Source: CAZIOH01 sp964540815 (GTDB lineage: Bacteria; Myxococcota_A; Polyangia; Fen-1088). Taken from it: a stretch of 42,232 nt of DNA. Of this stretch, positions 23,833 to 32,022 are shown piece after piece (positions within the stretch are counted from its first letter, which is position 1; each line of letters begins with the position of its first letter). Where the stretch lies: contig CAZIOH010000056.1 in the NCBI GenBank assembly GCA_964540815.1, forward strand, positions 1 to 42,232. The letters run 5' to 3'. The notes below the pieces were generated by a model. That model was not told the DNA's origin. It ran no database searches and was given only the letters and a program-made list of their open reading frames with translations. Both the position numbers and the translations under genes were made by a program.

Positions 23833-25320
23833 ATGCTAGACATCCTCTTGGTCGACGACGATCCGGACATCCGCGATTTGCTGCAGGACAGCCTCGAGGG
23901 CGCCGGTTACAACGTCCAGGTCGCCCGGGACGGCGTCGACGGACTGGACCAGGTGACGAGGCGGGTCTTCGACCTGATCCTGTGTGACGTTCGGCTGCCC
24001 GGCCTGGACGGGGTCAGCTTGATGCGACACGTTCGCCGGGAGTCGCCCTCGACCAAGGTGATCCTGATGACGGCCTATGCCGGCGTCTCGGAGGCGGTGT
24101 CGGCCCTCAAGGAGGGGGCCTACGATTACCTCATCAAGCCCTTCGACGTGGATGAGTTGCTGATCCAGACCCGCCGGATCAACGAGGACCACGAACTGCG
24201 GCGCGAGCTCGACCGGGCCCGTCACGAGCTCGTGGGCCGCAGCAGCGAGACCACCTTGGTCGGCGAGTCACCGGCGATCCGGCGGGTGGTCGACATGAGC
24301 AAGATGGTGGCGCAGAGCGATGCGCCCACCCTCATCACCGGCGAGAGCGGAACCGGCAAGGAAGTCGTCGCGCGGCTGATCCATTCGTCGAGTGCCCGCG
24401 CCGGCAAGCCGTTCGTGGCGGTCAACTGCGGCGCCCTGGCCGAGAACCTGATCGAGGCCGAGCTCTTTGGTCATGAGCGTGGCGCCTTCACGGGGGCGGT
24501 CAAGAAGCGCGACGGCCGGTTCAAGGCCGCCGACGGCGGGGTGCTCTTCCTGGACGAGATCGCGGAGTTGCCCGCTGCCGCTCAGTCCAAGCTGCTGCGG
24601 GTCCTGCAGGAGGGGACCTTCGAGCCCATCGGCACCAACACCACCGTCCGGGTGGACGTTCGCATCGTCTCCGCCACCCACCGCAACCTGCCGGACCGGA
24701 TCAAGGCCGGGCTGTTTCGCGAGGATCTCTACTACCGCATCAACGTGATCGAGATCCAGATCCCTCCCTTGCGCGAGCGCCTGGGGGATCTGCCGCTCCT
24801 GCTCCGACACTTCATCCAGCGGCACAGCGGGCCGAACGCGCCCATGCCGCTGATCTCGCCCGCGGCCTGGGCCGCCCTCATGCACTACGGGTTTCCAGGG
24901 AACGTGCGGGAGTTCTCGCACGCCATCGAGCGTGCGCTGATCGTCTCGGGGGGCAAGGAGATCGATCTCCAGCACCTGCCGCCTGCCATGGTCGCGGCGG
25001 TCGCCTCCGGGGGGGGCCGGACCCCCGCCGCCTCACACCATCCAGACGCCCCGAGCGCCCTCGGGCATGGCAACGGCGTCCCCGGCCCCGCAAGCACGGT
25101 CGACTCGAGCCAGATCCGTCCGCTGCAGGTGGCCCTGCGCGAGTTCGAGCAGGAGTACCTGCAACGCGCCTTGAAGGTCGGCCTCGGCAAGCGCAATCGA
25201 ACCGCCGCGATGCTGGGGATCTCGCGCAAGACGCTGTGGGAAAAGCTGCGCAGCATCGGGATAGAGCCGGCGGACGCGCCGGACCCCGAGGAGAGCGCGG
25301 ACGAGGGCGAGCTGTCCTGA
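23833..25320 (+). CDS. NtrC-family sigma-54 response regulator 1
   Basis: The 495-residue activator has a receiver (about 3-118; Asp52, Lys102), a sigma-54-interacting AAA+ domain with Walker A GESGTGKE (170-177), GAFTGA (217-222), Walker B GVLFLDEI (236-243) and the FPGNVREF arginine region, then a Fis-type helix-turn-helix ending RTAAMLGISRKTLWEKL. The intact GAFTGA loop means it can open sigma-54 promoters. ATG 23833 is chosen because MLDILLVDDDP aligns with the start of its paralogue at 27501; the longer frame upstream has no homology. No kinase gene is adjacent. It is nearly identical in its central domain to the second activator. Confidence 0.95.
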   Translation: MLDILLVDDDPDIRDLLQDSLEGAGYNVQVARDGVDGLDQVTRRVFDLILCDVRLPGLDGVSLMRHVRRESPSTKVILMTAYAGVSEAVSALKEGAYDYLIKPFDVDELLIQTRRINEDHELRRELDRARHELVGRSSETTLVGESPAIRRVVDMSKMVAQSDAPTLITGESGTGKEVVARLIHSSSARAGKPFVAVNCGALAENLIEAELFGHERGAFTGAVKKRDGRFKAADGGVLFLDEIAELPAAAQSKLLRVLQEGTFEPIGTNTTVRVDVRIVSATHRNLPDRIKAGLFREDLYYRINVIEIQIPPLRERLGDLPLLLRHFIQRHSGPNAPMPLISPAAWAALMHYGFPGNVREFSHAIERALIVSGGKEIDLQHLPPAMVAAVASGGGRTPAASHHPDAPSALGHGNGVPGPASTVDSSQIRPLQVALREFEQEYLQRALKVGLGKRNRTAAMLGISRKTLWEKLRSIGIEPADAPDPEESADEGELS

Positions 25321-25338
25321 AGATGACGTTGATGGGTC

Positions 25339-25433
25339 TAGTGCACCGCCGTCGAACTAGCATCATATTCGGCCGACGATCCGAGCCGGCTTGCCGGCCT
25401 CGGTATTGACGCTATTTCGACGGCGGTGCACTA
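25339..25433. mobile_element. 95-bp short form of the MITE-like element, copy 3
   Basis: This copy lies in the opposite orientation to copies 1 and 2 and has the same terminal repeats, with two or three base changes. It lacks the 68 bp bounded by the inner 11-bp inverted repeats. TA and, more widely, CTAG flank both ends. It folds as an almost continuous hairpin between two convergent genes (stops at 25320 and 25481) and may serve as their terminator. Confidence 0.75.
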
Positions 25434-25480
25434 GCAGGGGCCAAGGCCGCTCGGTCGGCCCCCCGGACGTCGCGGTGGTG

Positions 25481-26677
25481 TCAACCCGCCTTGGCCAGGC
25501 GGGCCGCCTCCGGCGCGTGAGCCTCGGCCTCGGCGGCGGCTGATTCCGAGATGAGCTGATGGACGAACCTCAGCTTCTCGATGGCCGGGCCGGGCAGCAC
25601 GAACGGATAGCTGTCCTTCACCCCCATGCTCCGGTTGAGGTTGTTGAGCGCCACGGTGAGCGGAATCCAGCTCCCGATCAAGGTGTCGAAGTCGTGAAAG
25701 TCGATGCGGCCGGCGATCAGGCTGGCCGCGCGCGCCGGCTTGGCTCCGCTCAGGGACTGAGTCTTCGGGTGCAGGGACAGGCCGTAGGCGCGCGCGGTCT
25801 CGAGCGTGTCCGTCAGATGCAGGTAGTGGGCCCAGGTCTCGGCCCAGTCCTCCCAGGGATGCATCGAAGCGTAGGCGCTCACGAAGGACAGCGGCCAGTC
25901 GCGCGGAGCCCCCTGTCCGTAGTGGACCTTCTGAGCCTCGGCGTAATCCCGCTGCTCGTCCCCGAAGAGCTCGCGAAACCCTGCCAGCCGTGGCCCGCCG
26001 GCGATCAGCCGATCCCAGTAATAGTGGCCGATCTCATGGCGCAGGTGGCCGAGCACCGTCCGGTAAGTCTCTCCCAATCCGTTGCGGACCTTCTCGCGGA
26101 AGGCGTCGTCGGCCTCGGCGGCGTTGATGGTGATGACGCCGTCGGCGTGGCCCGTGAAGATGTGTGGCTGCCCGGGGCTGACGCCGTCCCGCATGAAGTT
26201 GAATTCGAGCCCCTTGGGATGCTCGGACTTTCCTTCCACCGGAATGCCGAGTTGATACAGGCTGTAGAGCACCCGGCGCTTGGCGGTCTCGAGCTCGTGC
26301 CAGGCCCGCAGGGCGTCCGGCGCATCGAGCGGAGGGATCACGTGGTTGAGGCGGCAGGAGAGGCAGTAGGCGTTCGGATCGTCGTCGCGGACGGCCCAGT
26401 TGCACACCGCGTGTTCGACCTGGTTTCGGCACGGTCGGTAGAGGGCTCCCCCCGGCTCATCACCGAGCGCCCTCCAGTGGACAGGCCCTGGGACTGACAC
26501 GGGCGCGACCCCCGGTTCACTCGGATCCCCGGGGGCGACTCCCGGCTCGGGCTCGACCTCCATCGCACACACCAGGGCGCGATCGGGGACGAAGGCCAGC
26601 GTGTGGCCGCAATGGACGCAGGCCACGCTCTCGAAGAACACGCTCTGTTCGCAGTTGCCGCAGGAGAAGAGCTTCAT
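25481..26677 (-). CDS. Zinc-ribbon putative metallopeptidase (Peptidase_Mx-like)
   Basis: The 398-residue protein has an N-terminal zinc ribbon (Cys6, Cys9, Cys20, Cys23), a second cysteine set (Cys83, Cys92, Cys105, Cys108 in YCLSCRLNHVIP), and a predicted zincin domain with HEIGH at 214-218. Downstream conserved residues include DWAETWAHYLH. This order is that of the putative zinc-binding metallopeptidases found beside stress genes; no substrate is known. A short EPGVAP direct repeat lies in the linker near 44-58. ATG 26677 overlaps the bacterioferritin-like stop as ATGA, so the two are coupled. Confidence 0.85.
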   Translation of the reverse strand: MKLFSCGNCEQSVFFESVACVHCGHTLAFVPDRALVCAMEVEPEPGVAPGDPSEPGVAPVSVPGPVHWRALGDEPGGALYRPCRNQVEHAVCNWAVRDDDPNAYCLSCRLNHVIPPLDAPDALRAWHELETAKRRVLYSLYQLGIPVEGKSEHPKGLEFNFMRDGVSPGQPHIFTGHADGVITINAAEADDAFREKVRNGLGETYRTVLGHLRHEIGHYYWDRLIAGGPRLAGFRELFGDEQRDYAEAQKVHYGQGAPRDWPLSFVSAYASMHPWEDWAETWAHYLHLTDTLETARAYGLSLHPKTQSLSGAKPARAASLIAGRIDFHDFDTLIGSWIPLTVALNNLNRSMGVKDSYPFVLPGPAIEKLRFVHQLISESAAAEAEAHAPEAARLAKAG

Positions 26678-27267
26678 CCGCGCCGGCCCTCCTTGCCCTT
26701 GCCGTCCTTGCCTTCGCCGATGGACTCGAGCAGGGTCTTCATGTCCTCGGCGTGCTCTTCCTCCACAGCCAGCACGGACTCCAGCAGACGGCGGGTGGTC
26801 GGATCGGAGTCGGCGAGGTAACGCACCATCTCCGAGTACGAGTCGATGGCGATACGCTCCGCCACCAGGTCCTCACGGATCATGTCGATGAGGGTCGTAC
26901 CTTCGACGTACTCGGAGTGGCTGCGGGTCGCGAGGCCCTCCGGGCTGAAGTTCGGCTCGCCATCGAGCTGGGTGATGCGGGCGGCGATGCGGTCGGCATG
27001 ATCCTGCTCCTCGTTGGCGTGCTCGAGAAACTCCTCGGCGACCGCCTGGGCGTGGATTCCGGTCGCCATGTAGTGGTGCCGCTTGTACCGAAGGACGCAG
27101 ACCAGCTCGGTCGCCAGGGCTTCGTTGAGCAGGCGGATCACGGTCGGCCGATCACCCTTGTAGGCTTCGGTCACGGCGCCCTTCTCGATGTGCTCGCGGG
27201 CGCGTCGCCGGAGCTCCTTGATGTCGGAGAGAAACGGTTGCTGAGGGACTGGATTGTCGTTTGGCAT
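26674..27267 (-). CDS. Bacterioferritin-like di-iron protein
   Basis: The 197-residue product matches the ferritin/bacterioferritin fold: LLNEALATELVCVLRYKRHHY (about 47-66) with Glu54, EEQDH with Glu87 and His90, Glu137 in a third helix and EEEH at about 169-172. These residues suit a di-iron ferroxidase centre that stores iron or removes peroxide. It has an extended charged N-terminus and a Gly/Lys-rich tail. ATG 27267 follows GGGCGGG; the open frame continues upstream without homology. It is coupled to the metallopeptidase gene and divergent from the second NtrC-like activator. Confidence 0.85.
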   Translation of the reverse strand: MPNDNPVPQQPFLSDIKELRRRAREHIEKGAVTEAYKGDRPTVIRLLNEALATELVCVLRYKRHHYMATGIHAQAVAEEFLEHANEEQDHADRIAARITQLDGEPNFSPEGLATRSHSEYVEGTTLIDMIREDLVAERIAIDSYSEMVRYLADSDPTTRRLLESVLAVEEEHAEDMKTLLESIGEGKDGKGKEGRRG

Positions 27268-27342
27268 CCCGCCCGGACCTGCACCATCCGTACCGAAAGG
27301 CCGGGCGCACCAGAGCGCCGTGTTCCCCAAGAAGAATCGGGG

Positions 27343-27359
27343 CGGCACGCCAATTGAAG
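27343..27359 (+). promoter_or_regulatory. Sigma-54-like promoter for the second NtrC-like gene
   Basis: The site reads CGGCACG-CCAA-TTGAAG, with C replacing the first T of the -24 element. The predicted start is near 27369, about 130 bases before GTG 27501. If real, this activator gene is itself sigma-54 dependent, which would allow autoactivation. Confidence 0.5.
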
Positions 27360-27500
27360 TGAATCGAGCCGGGTGATGGGGACATCCACGAAAGGTCGAT
27401 TTGGGGCTGGATCGGTTCCCTCGGTGTAACGCCCCCGGCGGGGACGTTACCTGGCGGTGACGGGGTGACAGTGCACAACGGCAAATCGGAGGAACGAACG

Positions 27501-28910
27501 GTGCTGGACATACTGTTGATCGACGATGAACCTGAGCTCAGGGAGCTTCTGGAAGAGCAACTCGGGGAAGCCGGTTATCGGGTGCGGGCTGCCGCGGATG
27601 GCCAGGAGGGCGCCGACTGGCTGTCCCGTCAGACCTTCGACGTGGTCATCTGCGATGTTCGCCTGCCCCGGATCGACGGTCTCACGCTGTTCCGGCGCAT
27701 CCGGCAGGAGACGCCCAGCACCGACGTCATCTTGATGACCGCCTACTCCGACGTGGTGCAGGCGGTGTCCGCGCTGAAGGAGGGCGCGTACGATTATCTG
27801 ACCAAGCCGTTCGACATCGACGAGCTCTTGCTACAGATGCGGAGGCTGGCCGAGAACCGCGGGCTGCGGCGCGAGCTCGAGAACATAAAAGGCGAGCTCA
27901 AGGAGCGGGGCGCCCTGCAGGCCCTGGTCGGCCAGTCCCCCGGGATTCGCCGGGTGGGTGAGCTCATCACCATGGTCTCCCAGAGCGACGCCCCCACCCT
28001 GGTCACCGGCGAGAGTGGGACCGGCAAGGAGGTGGTGGCCCGGCTGATCCACGAGCAGAGCGCGCGCCGTACCAAGCCCTTCGTGGCCGTCAACTGCGGT
28101 GCCCTGGCCGAGAACCTGATCGAGGCCGAGCTGTTCGGACACGAGCGGGGCGCCTTCACCGGAGCGGTGAAGAAGCGGGACGGTCGGTTCAAGGCGGCGG
28201 ACGGCGGCACGCTGTTCCTCGACGAGGTGGCCGAGCTCCCGCAAGCCGCCCAGGCCAAGTTGCTTCGGGTCCTGCAGGAGGGCTCCTTCGAGCCGCTCGG
28301 GACCAACACCCCCGTGCGGGTCGACGTCCGGATCATCTCGGCCACCCATCGGAACCTGACCGAGCGGATCAAGGCCGGGCTCTTCCGCGAGGATCTCTAC
28401 TATCGCATAAATGTCATCGAGATCCCGATCCCGGCGTTGCGGGAACGCCTGGAGGATCTGCCGCTCCTGCTGCGCCACTTCATCTCGCGCATGACCCCAC
28501 CTGGAGCCCCCGCGCCGACGGTCTCGCCAGCCGCCTGGGCGGTGCTGGCGCAGCACCGCTTCCCGGGGAACATCCGGGAGCTGTCGCATGCGATCGAGCA
28601 CGCGATGGTCCTGTCCGGCGGGCGTGAGATCGATGTCGGCCACCTGCCGCCATCGATGGTCGGATCGCGTGTGCCGCTCCGGCGGCCCGAAGCGGCGGCG
28701 GCGCCCTCGGTGGTGCGACCGCTGCACCTCGCGATCCGCGACTTCGAGCACGACTACCTCTTGCGCGCCCTCAAGGCCACCGACGGGAAACGCACCCGGA
28801 CCGCCGAGCTGCTCGGGATCTCGCGCAAGACCCTCTGGGAGAAATTGCGTCGCGACGTCTCGAGCCGAGCGGGCGACATGGCTTCGCTCGGCGAGGGTGA
28901 CGTTTCCTGA
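27501..28910 (+). CDS. NtrC-family sigma-54 response regulator 2
   Basis: The 469-residue activator has the same order as its paralogue at 23833: receiver with Asp52, AAA+ domain with GESGTGKE, GHERGAFTGAVKK and LFLDEVAELP, and a Fis-type HTH ending RTAELLGISRKTLWEKL. GTG 27501 is chosen because GGAGG lies eight bases upstream and VLDILLIDDEP then aligns with the paralogue's first residues; GTG 27465 would add 12 residues. The linker before the HTH is shorter than in the paralogue. No kinase lies beside it, but a lone receiver protein follows at 29086. Confidence 0.95.
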   Translation: MLDILLIDDEPELRELLEEQLGEAGYRVRAAADGQEGADWLSRQTFDVVICDVRLPRIDGLTLFRRIRQETPSTDVILMTAYSDVVQAVSALKEGAYDYLTKPFDIDELLLQMRRLAENRGLRRELENIKGELKERGALQALVGQSPGIRRVGELITMVSQSDAPTLVTGESGTGKEVVARLIHEQSARRTKPFVAVNCGALAENLIEAELFGHERGAFTGAVKKRDGRFKAADGGTLFLDEVAELPQAAQAKLLRVLQEGSFEPLGTNTPVRVDVRIISATHRNLTERIKAGLFREDLYYRINVIEIPIPALRERLEDLPLLLRHFISRMTPPGAPAPTVSPAAWAVLAQHRFPGNIRELSHAIEHAMVLSGGREIDVGHLPPSMVGSRVPLRRPEAAAAPSVVRPLHLAIRDFEHDYLLRALKATDGKRTRTAELLGISRKTLWEKLRRDVSSRAGDMASLGEGDVS

Positions 28911-28997
28911 ACCCCAGTTGCCGGGCAGCGCAGCGCCGCGCGGCGTTCCCCGGTCCCCGACTGCCAATGACCAATGTCCGATCATCGAGTGTCACGC

Positions 28998-29057
28998 ATC
29001 GATGCCCCCGGGGCCGATGCCCTCCAGGCCGACCCCCTTCGGGCCGACTGCCTTCGG
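28998..29057. repeat. Four 15-bp imperfect tandem repeats
   Basis: Four consecutive units resembling GCCGATGCCCTCCAG fill this stretch between the NtrC-like gene and the lone receiver gene. The period is a multiple of three and the frame is that of the downstream gene but is closed by a TAG at 29071. It may be a decayed coding linker or a simple repeat in the leader. Confidence 0.6.
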
Positions 29058-29085
29058 GCGCGTGCCTCGATAGGGTGGGCGCTCG

Positions 29086-29457
29086 GTGACGCGGACCGTT
29101 CTCGTCGTGGATGACGAACCCGACATTCGCGAGTCTCTGCGGGATGCCCTCGGGGATGAGGGGTACTCGGTCTTTCTGGCCTCGAACGGGCGGGAGGCGC
29201 TGAAGATCCTGCCCGACCTGCAGCGGCCGTGCGCCGTGATCCTCGACATGATCATGCCCGTGATGAGCGGAACGGAGCTGTACTCCGTCCTGCGCACGAC
29301 CCCGGAGCTGGCGGACATCCCGGTGCTGATCTCCACCTCGGATCCGTCGCGCGCACCGGGGCGCGTTCCCGTGATGCGAAAACCGGTCGATCTGGATCGC
29401 TTGCTGCTGGTGCTGGCCGGATTCTTTCAGGCCGGCGGGGCAGCCAACCCAGATTGA
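29086..29457 (+). CDS. Single-domain response regulator
   Basis: The 123-residue protein is a lone receiver: acidic pocket Asp9/Asp10/Glu11, phospho-acceptor Asp54 in VILDMIMPVMSG, Thr/Ser position in ISTSD and Lys98 in MRKPVD. It has no output domain, so it relays phosphate or acts by protein contact, as CheY-like proteins do. The start is GTG 29086 with only a weak AGGG upstream. It lies 175 bases downstream of the second NtrC-like activator. Confidence 0.9.
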   Translation: MTRTVLVVDDEPDIRESLRDALGDEGYSVFLASNGREALKILPDLQRPCAVILDMIMPVMSGTELYSVLRTTPELADIPVLISTSDPSRAPGRVPVMRKPVDLDRLLLVLAGFFQAGGAANPD

Positions 29458-29472
29458 TCCACGCCGGACGCG

Positions 29473-30411
29473 GTGATAGACGCTTGCGTGGCGATGCGGA
29501 GCATTCTGAAGAGCGGGGGGGAGGAGCCGGCCGCCCGGAAGAGGATTCGGTCGGACGCGCGATCGAGCGCTCGGTGGTACCTGGGGCCGTCTGGCTTGGC
29601 CGTGCTGGGGGCGCTGGCTTGCGGACACACGGCGGACGTTCCAGCTGACACCGCTCAGCAGGCCTCGACGCTGAAGGGTTATCCCAACCTGGCCCAGAAG
29701 GTACCGGCCGAGAGCGCGGCGGTCCCGTCCGCGCCCGCCGCGCCCACGACGCCGACCGTATCGGCCGGATCACCCACCGGGCCAGTTGCGACCGCGAGCC
29801 CGAGCCCGAGCGGGTCGGCTCCCGTCGCCGCCCGTCCCGGCTCGGACGAGGCCCGGCCGACCGAACGCTTCTGGCCCCCGCGCGGCCCGATGGCCGCGGG
29901 AAGTCCCGGTGCCGGGGCGGCGCCGATCCCGATGCAACCGGATCCTCAGTCGGGAGCCGCCGGCCCGAGTGGCGGGACGCCGGCGCTCCGCCCGTACGTC
30001 CAGTCGAACACGAGTCCGGCGACCGGACCGACGGCGGCGTCGGCCTCCTATCCGTACCCGCCGTACCCGCCGTACCCGCCGTCTTCGTCGTCGTCTTCGC
30101 CGTCCGTGTCACGATCGGCGCCGTACGCGCCGCCGTCCCGGAGCGCCATGGAGCGGCAATACGATCGCCCGCTCCCGCTCGCGCAGGGCCCGCGCTACAC
30201 GGTCCGTGGCGTGGACAGATCGGACGTGCTCAACGTGCGGTCCGCTCCCGGATCTGGAAGCCCGGTGGTCGGTCAAATCCCGCCCGACACCCGGGGGGTG
30301 CTGGTCACGGGAGCACGGCGTGCGGTGGGCTCCGGGTACTGGCGCGAGGTCAGCTATGGGGACGTGCACGGCTGGGTGAACGAGAAATTCCTGGTCGAAG
30401 AGCGGGACTGA
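29473..30411 (+). CDS. Exported SH3b-domain protein, probable lipoprotein
   Basis: The 312-residue protein has a basic N-terminal region, a hydrophobic stretch ending LGALACGH (an imperfect lipobox), and a long Pro/Ser/Ala-rich middle with PYPPYPPYPP from a 9-bp repeat. A bacterial SH3 domain at about 235-310 (LNVRSAPGSGSPVVGQIPP ending WREVSYGDVHGWVNEKFL) follows. SH3b domains commonly bind peptidoglycan or cell-wall peptides. GTG 29473 and ATG 29494 are both possible; neither has a good ribosome site. Confidence 0.75.
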   Translation: MIDACVAMRSILKSGGEEPAARKRIRSDARSSARWYLGPSGLAVLGALACGHTADVPADTAQQASTLKGYPNLAQKVPAESAAVPSAPAAPTTPTVSAGSPTGPVATASPSPSGSAPVAARPGSDEARPTERFWPPRGPMAAGSPGAGAAPIPMQPDPQSGAAGPSGGTPALRPYVQSNTSPATGPTAASASYPYPPYPPYPPSSSSSSPSVSRSAPYAPPSRSAMERQYDRPLPLAQGPRYTVRGVDRSDVLNVRSAPGSGSPVVGQIPPDTRGVLVTGARRAVGSGYWREVSYGDVHGWVNEKFLVEERD

Positions 30412-30418
30412 GCACGGT

Positions 30419-30442
30419 CTGGCGGCAAGTCTGGCGGCAAGT
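30419..30442. repeat. Perfect 12-bp tandem duplication upstream of uxaC
   Basis: CTGGCGGCAAGT occurs twice without a spacer, directly after the SH3 gene stop and about 80 bases before uxaC. It may be a slippage product; no function is evident. Confidence 0.7.
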
Positions 30443-30519
30443 CCGCTCCGACGCGTCGCCCAGGTTCCTGCCGGCGTTGATGAGCCGTCCGCGACGGAGG
30501 GGGCATCCTGTAGGGAGAC

Positions 30520-31977
30520 ATGTGCGCCGCCTCCGCTCCGGTCGTTCCCCTGGTGCTCGACGACGATCGCCTCTTTTCGGCGAATCCGGTCGAGCGTGAC
30601 ATCGCCCGGCGACTCTATGCCGGGGTCCGGGCGCTGCCCATCCTCAGCCCGCACGGTCACACCGATCCCCGGTGGTTCGCCGACAACGAGCCCTTCCCGG
30701 ATCCCGCGAGCCTGCTCATCATCCCCGATCACTACGTGTTCCGGATGCTGTACAGCCAGGGCATCCCCCTCGAGGCGCTCGGAGTTCCGAAGAAGAAGGA
30801 TGGCGAGGGCGAGAATGACGGCGAGAATGTGGAGCAGGATCCGCGCAAGATCTGGCGGTTGTTCGCGCAGAGCTGGCACCTGTTCCGCGGCACCCCGACC
30901 CGGATCTGGTTTAGCCACGCGTTGCATGATGTCTTCGGGGTTCGAGAGCGGTTGAGCGCGGACTCCGCCGACAGGATCTTCGATCGCATCAGCGACTGTC
31001 TCGGCCGTCCCGAGTTCCGCCCACGGGCCCTGTTCGAGCGCTTCGGGATCGAGGTGCTGGCGACCACGGAATCGCCCCTCGACCCGTTGCCGCACCACCA
31101 GAAGATCCGCGCCTCGGGCTGGAAGGGTCGGGTCATCACGGCGTATCGGCCGGATCCGGTGGTGGATCCCGAGTTCGAAGGGTTTGCCGCCAACCTCGCG
31201 GAGCTCGGCGCCATCACGGGAGAGAACACCTCCACCTGGAGCGGCTACCTCAAGGCGCTCGCCGATCGCCGGGCCTACTTCGCGTCCTACGGCGCCACCT
31301 CGACCGACCACGGCCATCCGACCGCGGCGACGTTCGACTTGCCCACCACGGAATGCGCGACCCTGCTCGACAGGGCCCTGGCGGGCCGCATCACGCCCGA
31401 CGAGGCCGAGCGGTTTCGCGGGCAGATGCTGACCGAGATGGCCCGCATGAGCATCGAGGATGGTCTGGTCATGCAGATCCACGCCGGCGCCTTCCGCAAC
31501 CACAACCCCACGGTGCTGCGGGCCTTCGGGCGCGACAAGGGTGCCGACATCCCCACGCGCACCGACTACGTCCGGGCGCTGAAGCCGCTGCTCGACCGGT
31601 TCGGCAACGATCGCCGGCTCTCCATCATCCTGTTCACCCTCGACGAGACGGTCTACGCGCGCGAGCTCGCGCCCCTCGCCGGACACTATCCGGTGCTCAA
31701 GCTCGGGCCCTCGTGGTGGTTCTTCGACAGCCCGGAAGGCATGCGCTTCTTCCGCGAACGGGTGACCGAGACGGCGGGCTTCTACAACACGGTCGGGTTC
31801 AACGACGACACCCGGGCCTTCCTGTCGATCCCGGCTCGCCACGACGTCGCCCGGCGCATGGACTCGGCGTTCCTCGCCCGCCTCGTCTCCGATGGTCGCC
31901 TGGAAGAGGACGAGGCGCACGCGGTGGCCGTCGACCTCGCCTACAACCTCGCTCGGCGCGCCTACAAGCTCGGTTGA
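30520..31977 (+). CDS. uxaC: Glucuronate (uronate) isomerase
   Basis: UxaC interconverts D-glucuronate with D-fructuronate and D-galacturonate with D-tagaturonate in the cytosol. The 485-residue protein is of family length, with the metal-binding SPHGHTDPRWF near residue 43, DHYVFRMLYSQG, FRPRALFERFGIEVLATTESPLD, MQIHAGAFRNHN and LGPSWWFFDSPEGM. ATG 30520 has AGGGAG only two bases upstream, tighter than normal. No other uronate genes are adjacent, so it acts with enzymes encoded elsewhere. The convergent glycoside hydrolase gene could be related in substrate, but that is only proximity. Confidence 0.93.
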   Translation: MCAASAPVVPLVLDDDRLFSANPVERDIARRLYAGVRALPILSPHGHTDPRWFADNEPFPDPASLLIIPDHYVFRMLYSQGIPLEALGVPKKKDGEGENDGENVEQDPRKIWRLFAQSWHLFRGTPTRIWFSHALHDVFGVRERLSADSADRIFDRISDCLGRPEFRPRALFERFGIEVLATTESPLDPLPHHQKIRASGWKGRVITAYRPDPVVDPEFEGFAANLAELGAITGENTSTWSGYLKALADRRAYFASYGATSTDHGHPTAATFDLPTTECATLLDRALAGRITPDEAERFRGQMLTEMARMSIEDGLVMQIHAGAFRNHNPTVLRAFGRDKGADIPTRTDYVRALKPLLDRFGNDRRLSIILFTLDETVYARELAPLAGHYPVLKLGPSWWFFDSPEGMRFFRERVTETAGFYNTVGFNDDTRAFLSIPARHDVARRMDSAFLARLVSDGRLEEDEAHAVAVDLAYNLARRAYKLG

Positions 31978-31985
31978 CGGGCGGC

Positions 31986-32002
31986 GCCCCGGCGGCAGGG
32001 GC
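31986..32002. terminator. Hairpin between convergent uxaC and glycoside hydrolase genes
   Basis: GCCCC and GGGGC pair around seven bases in the 45-base gap between the two stop codons. No T tract is present. Confidence 0.35.
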
Positions 32003-32022
32003 AGGGGCATCCGGCGATCAGA

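Noticed and set aside
27280..27295. A possible sixth sigma-54-like site for the bacterioferritin-like gene (CGGTACG-GATG-GTGCA on the minus strand)
   Set aside because: GG-N10-GC holds, but the -12 element is GTGC, unlike the other five. The predicted start would be about two bases from the ATG, so it is too weak to list.
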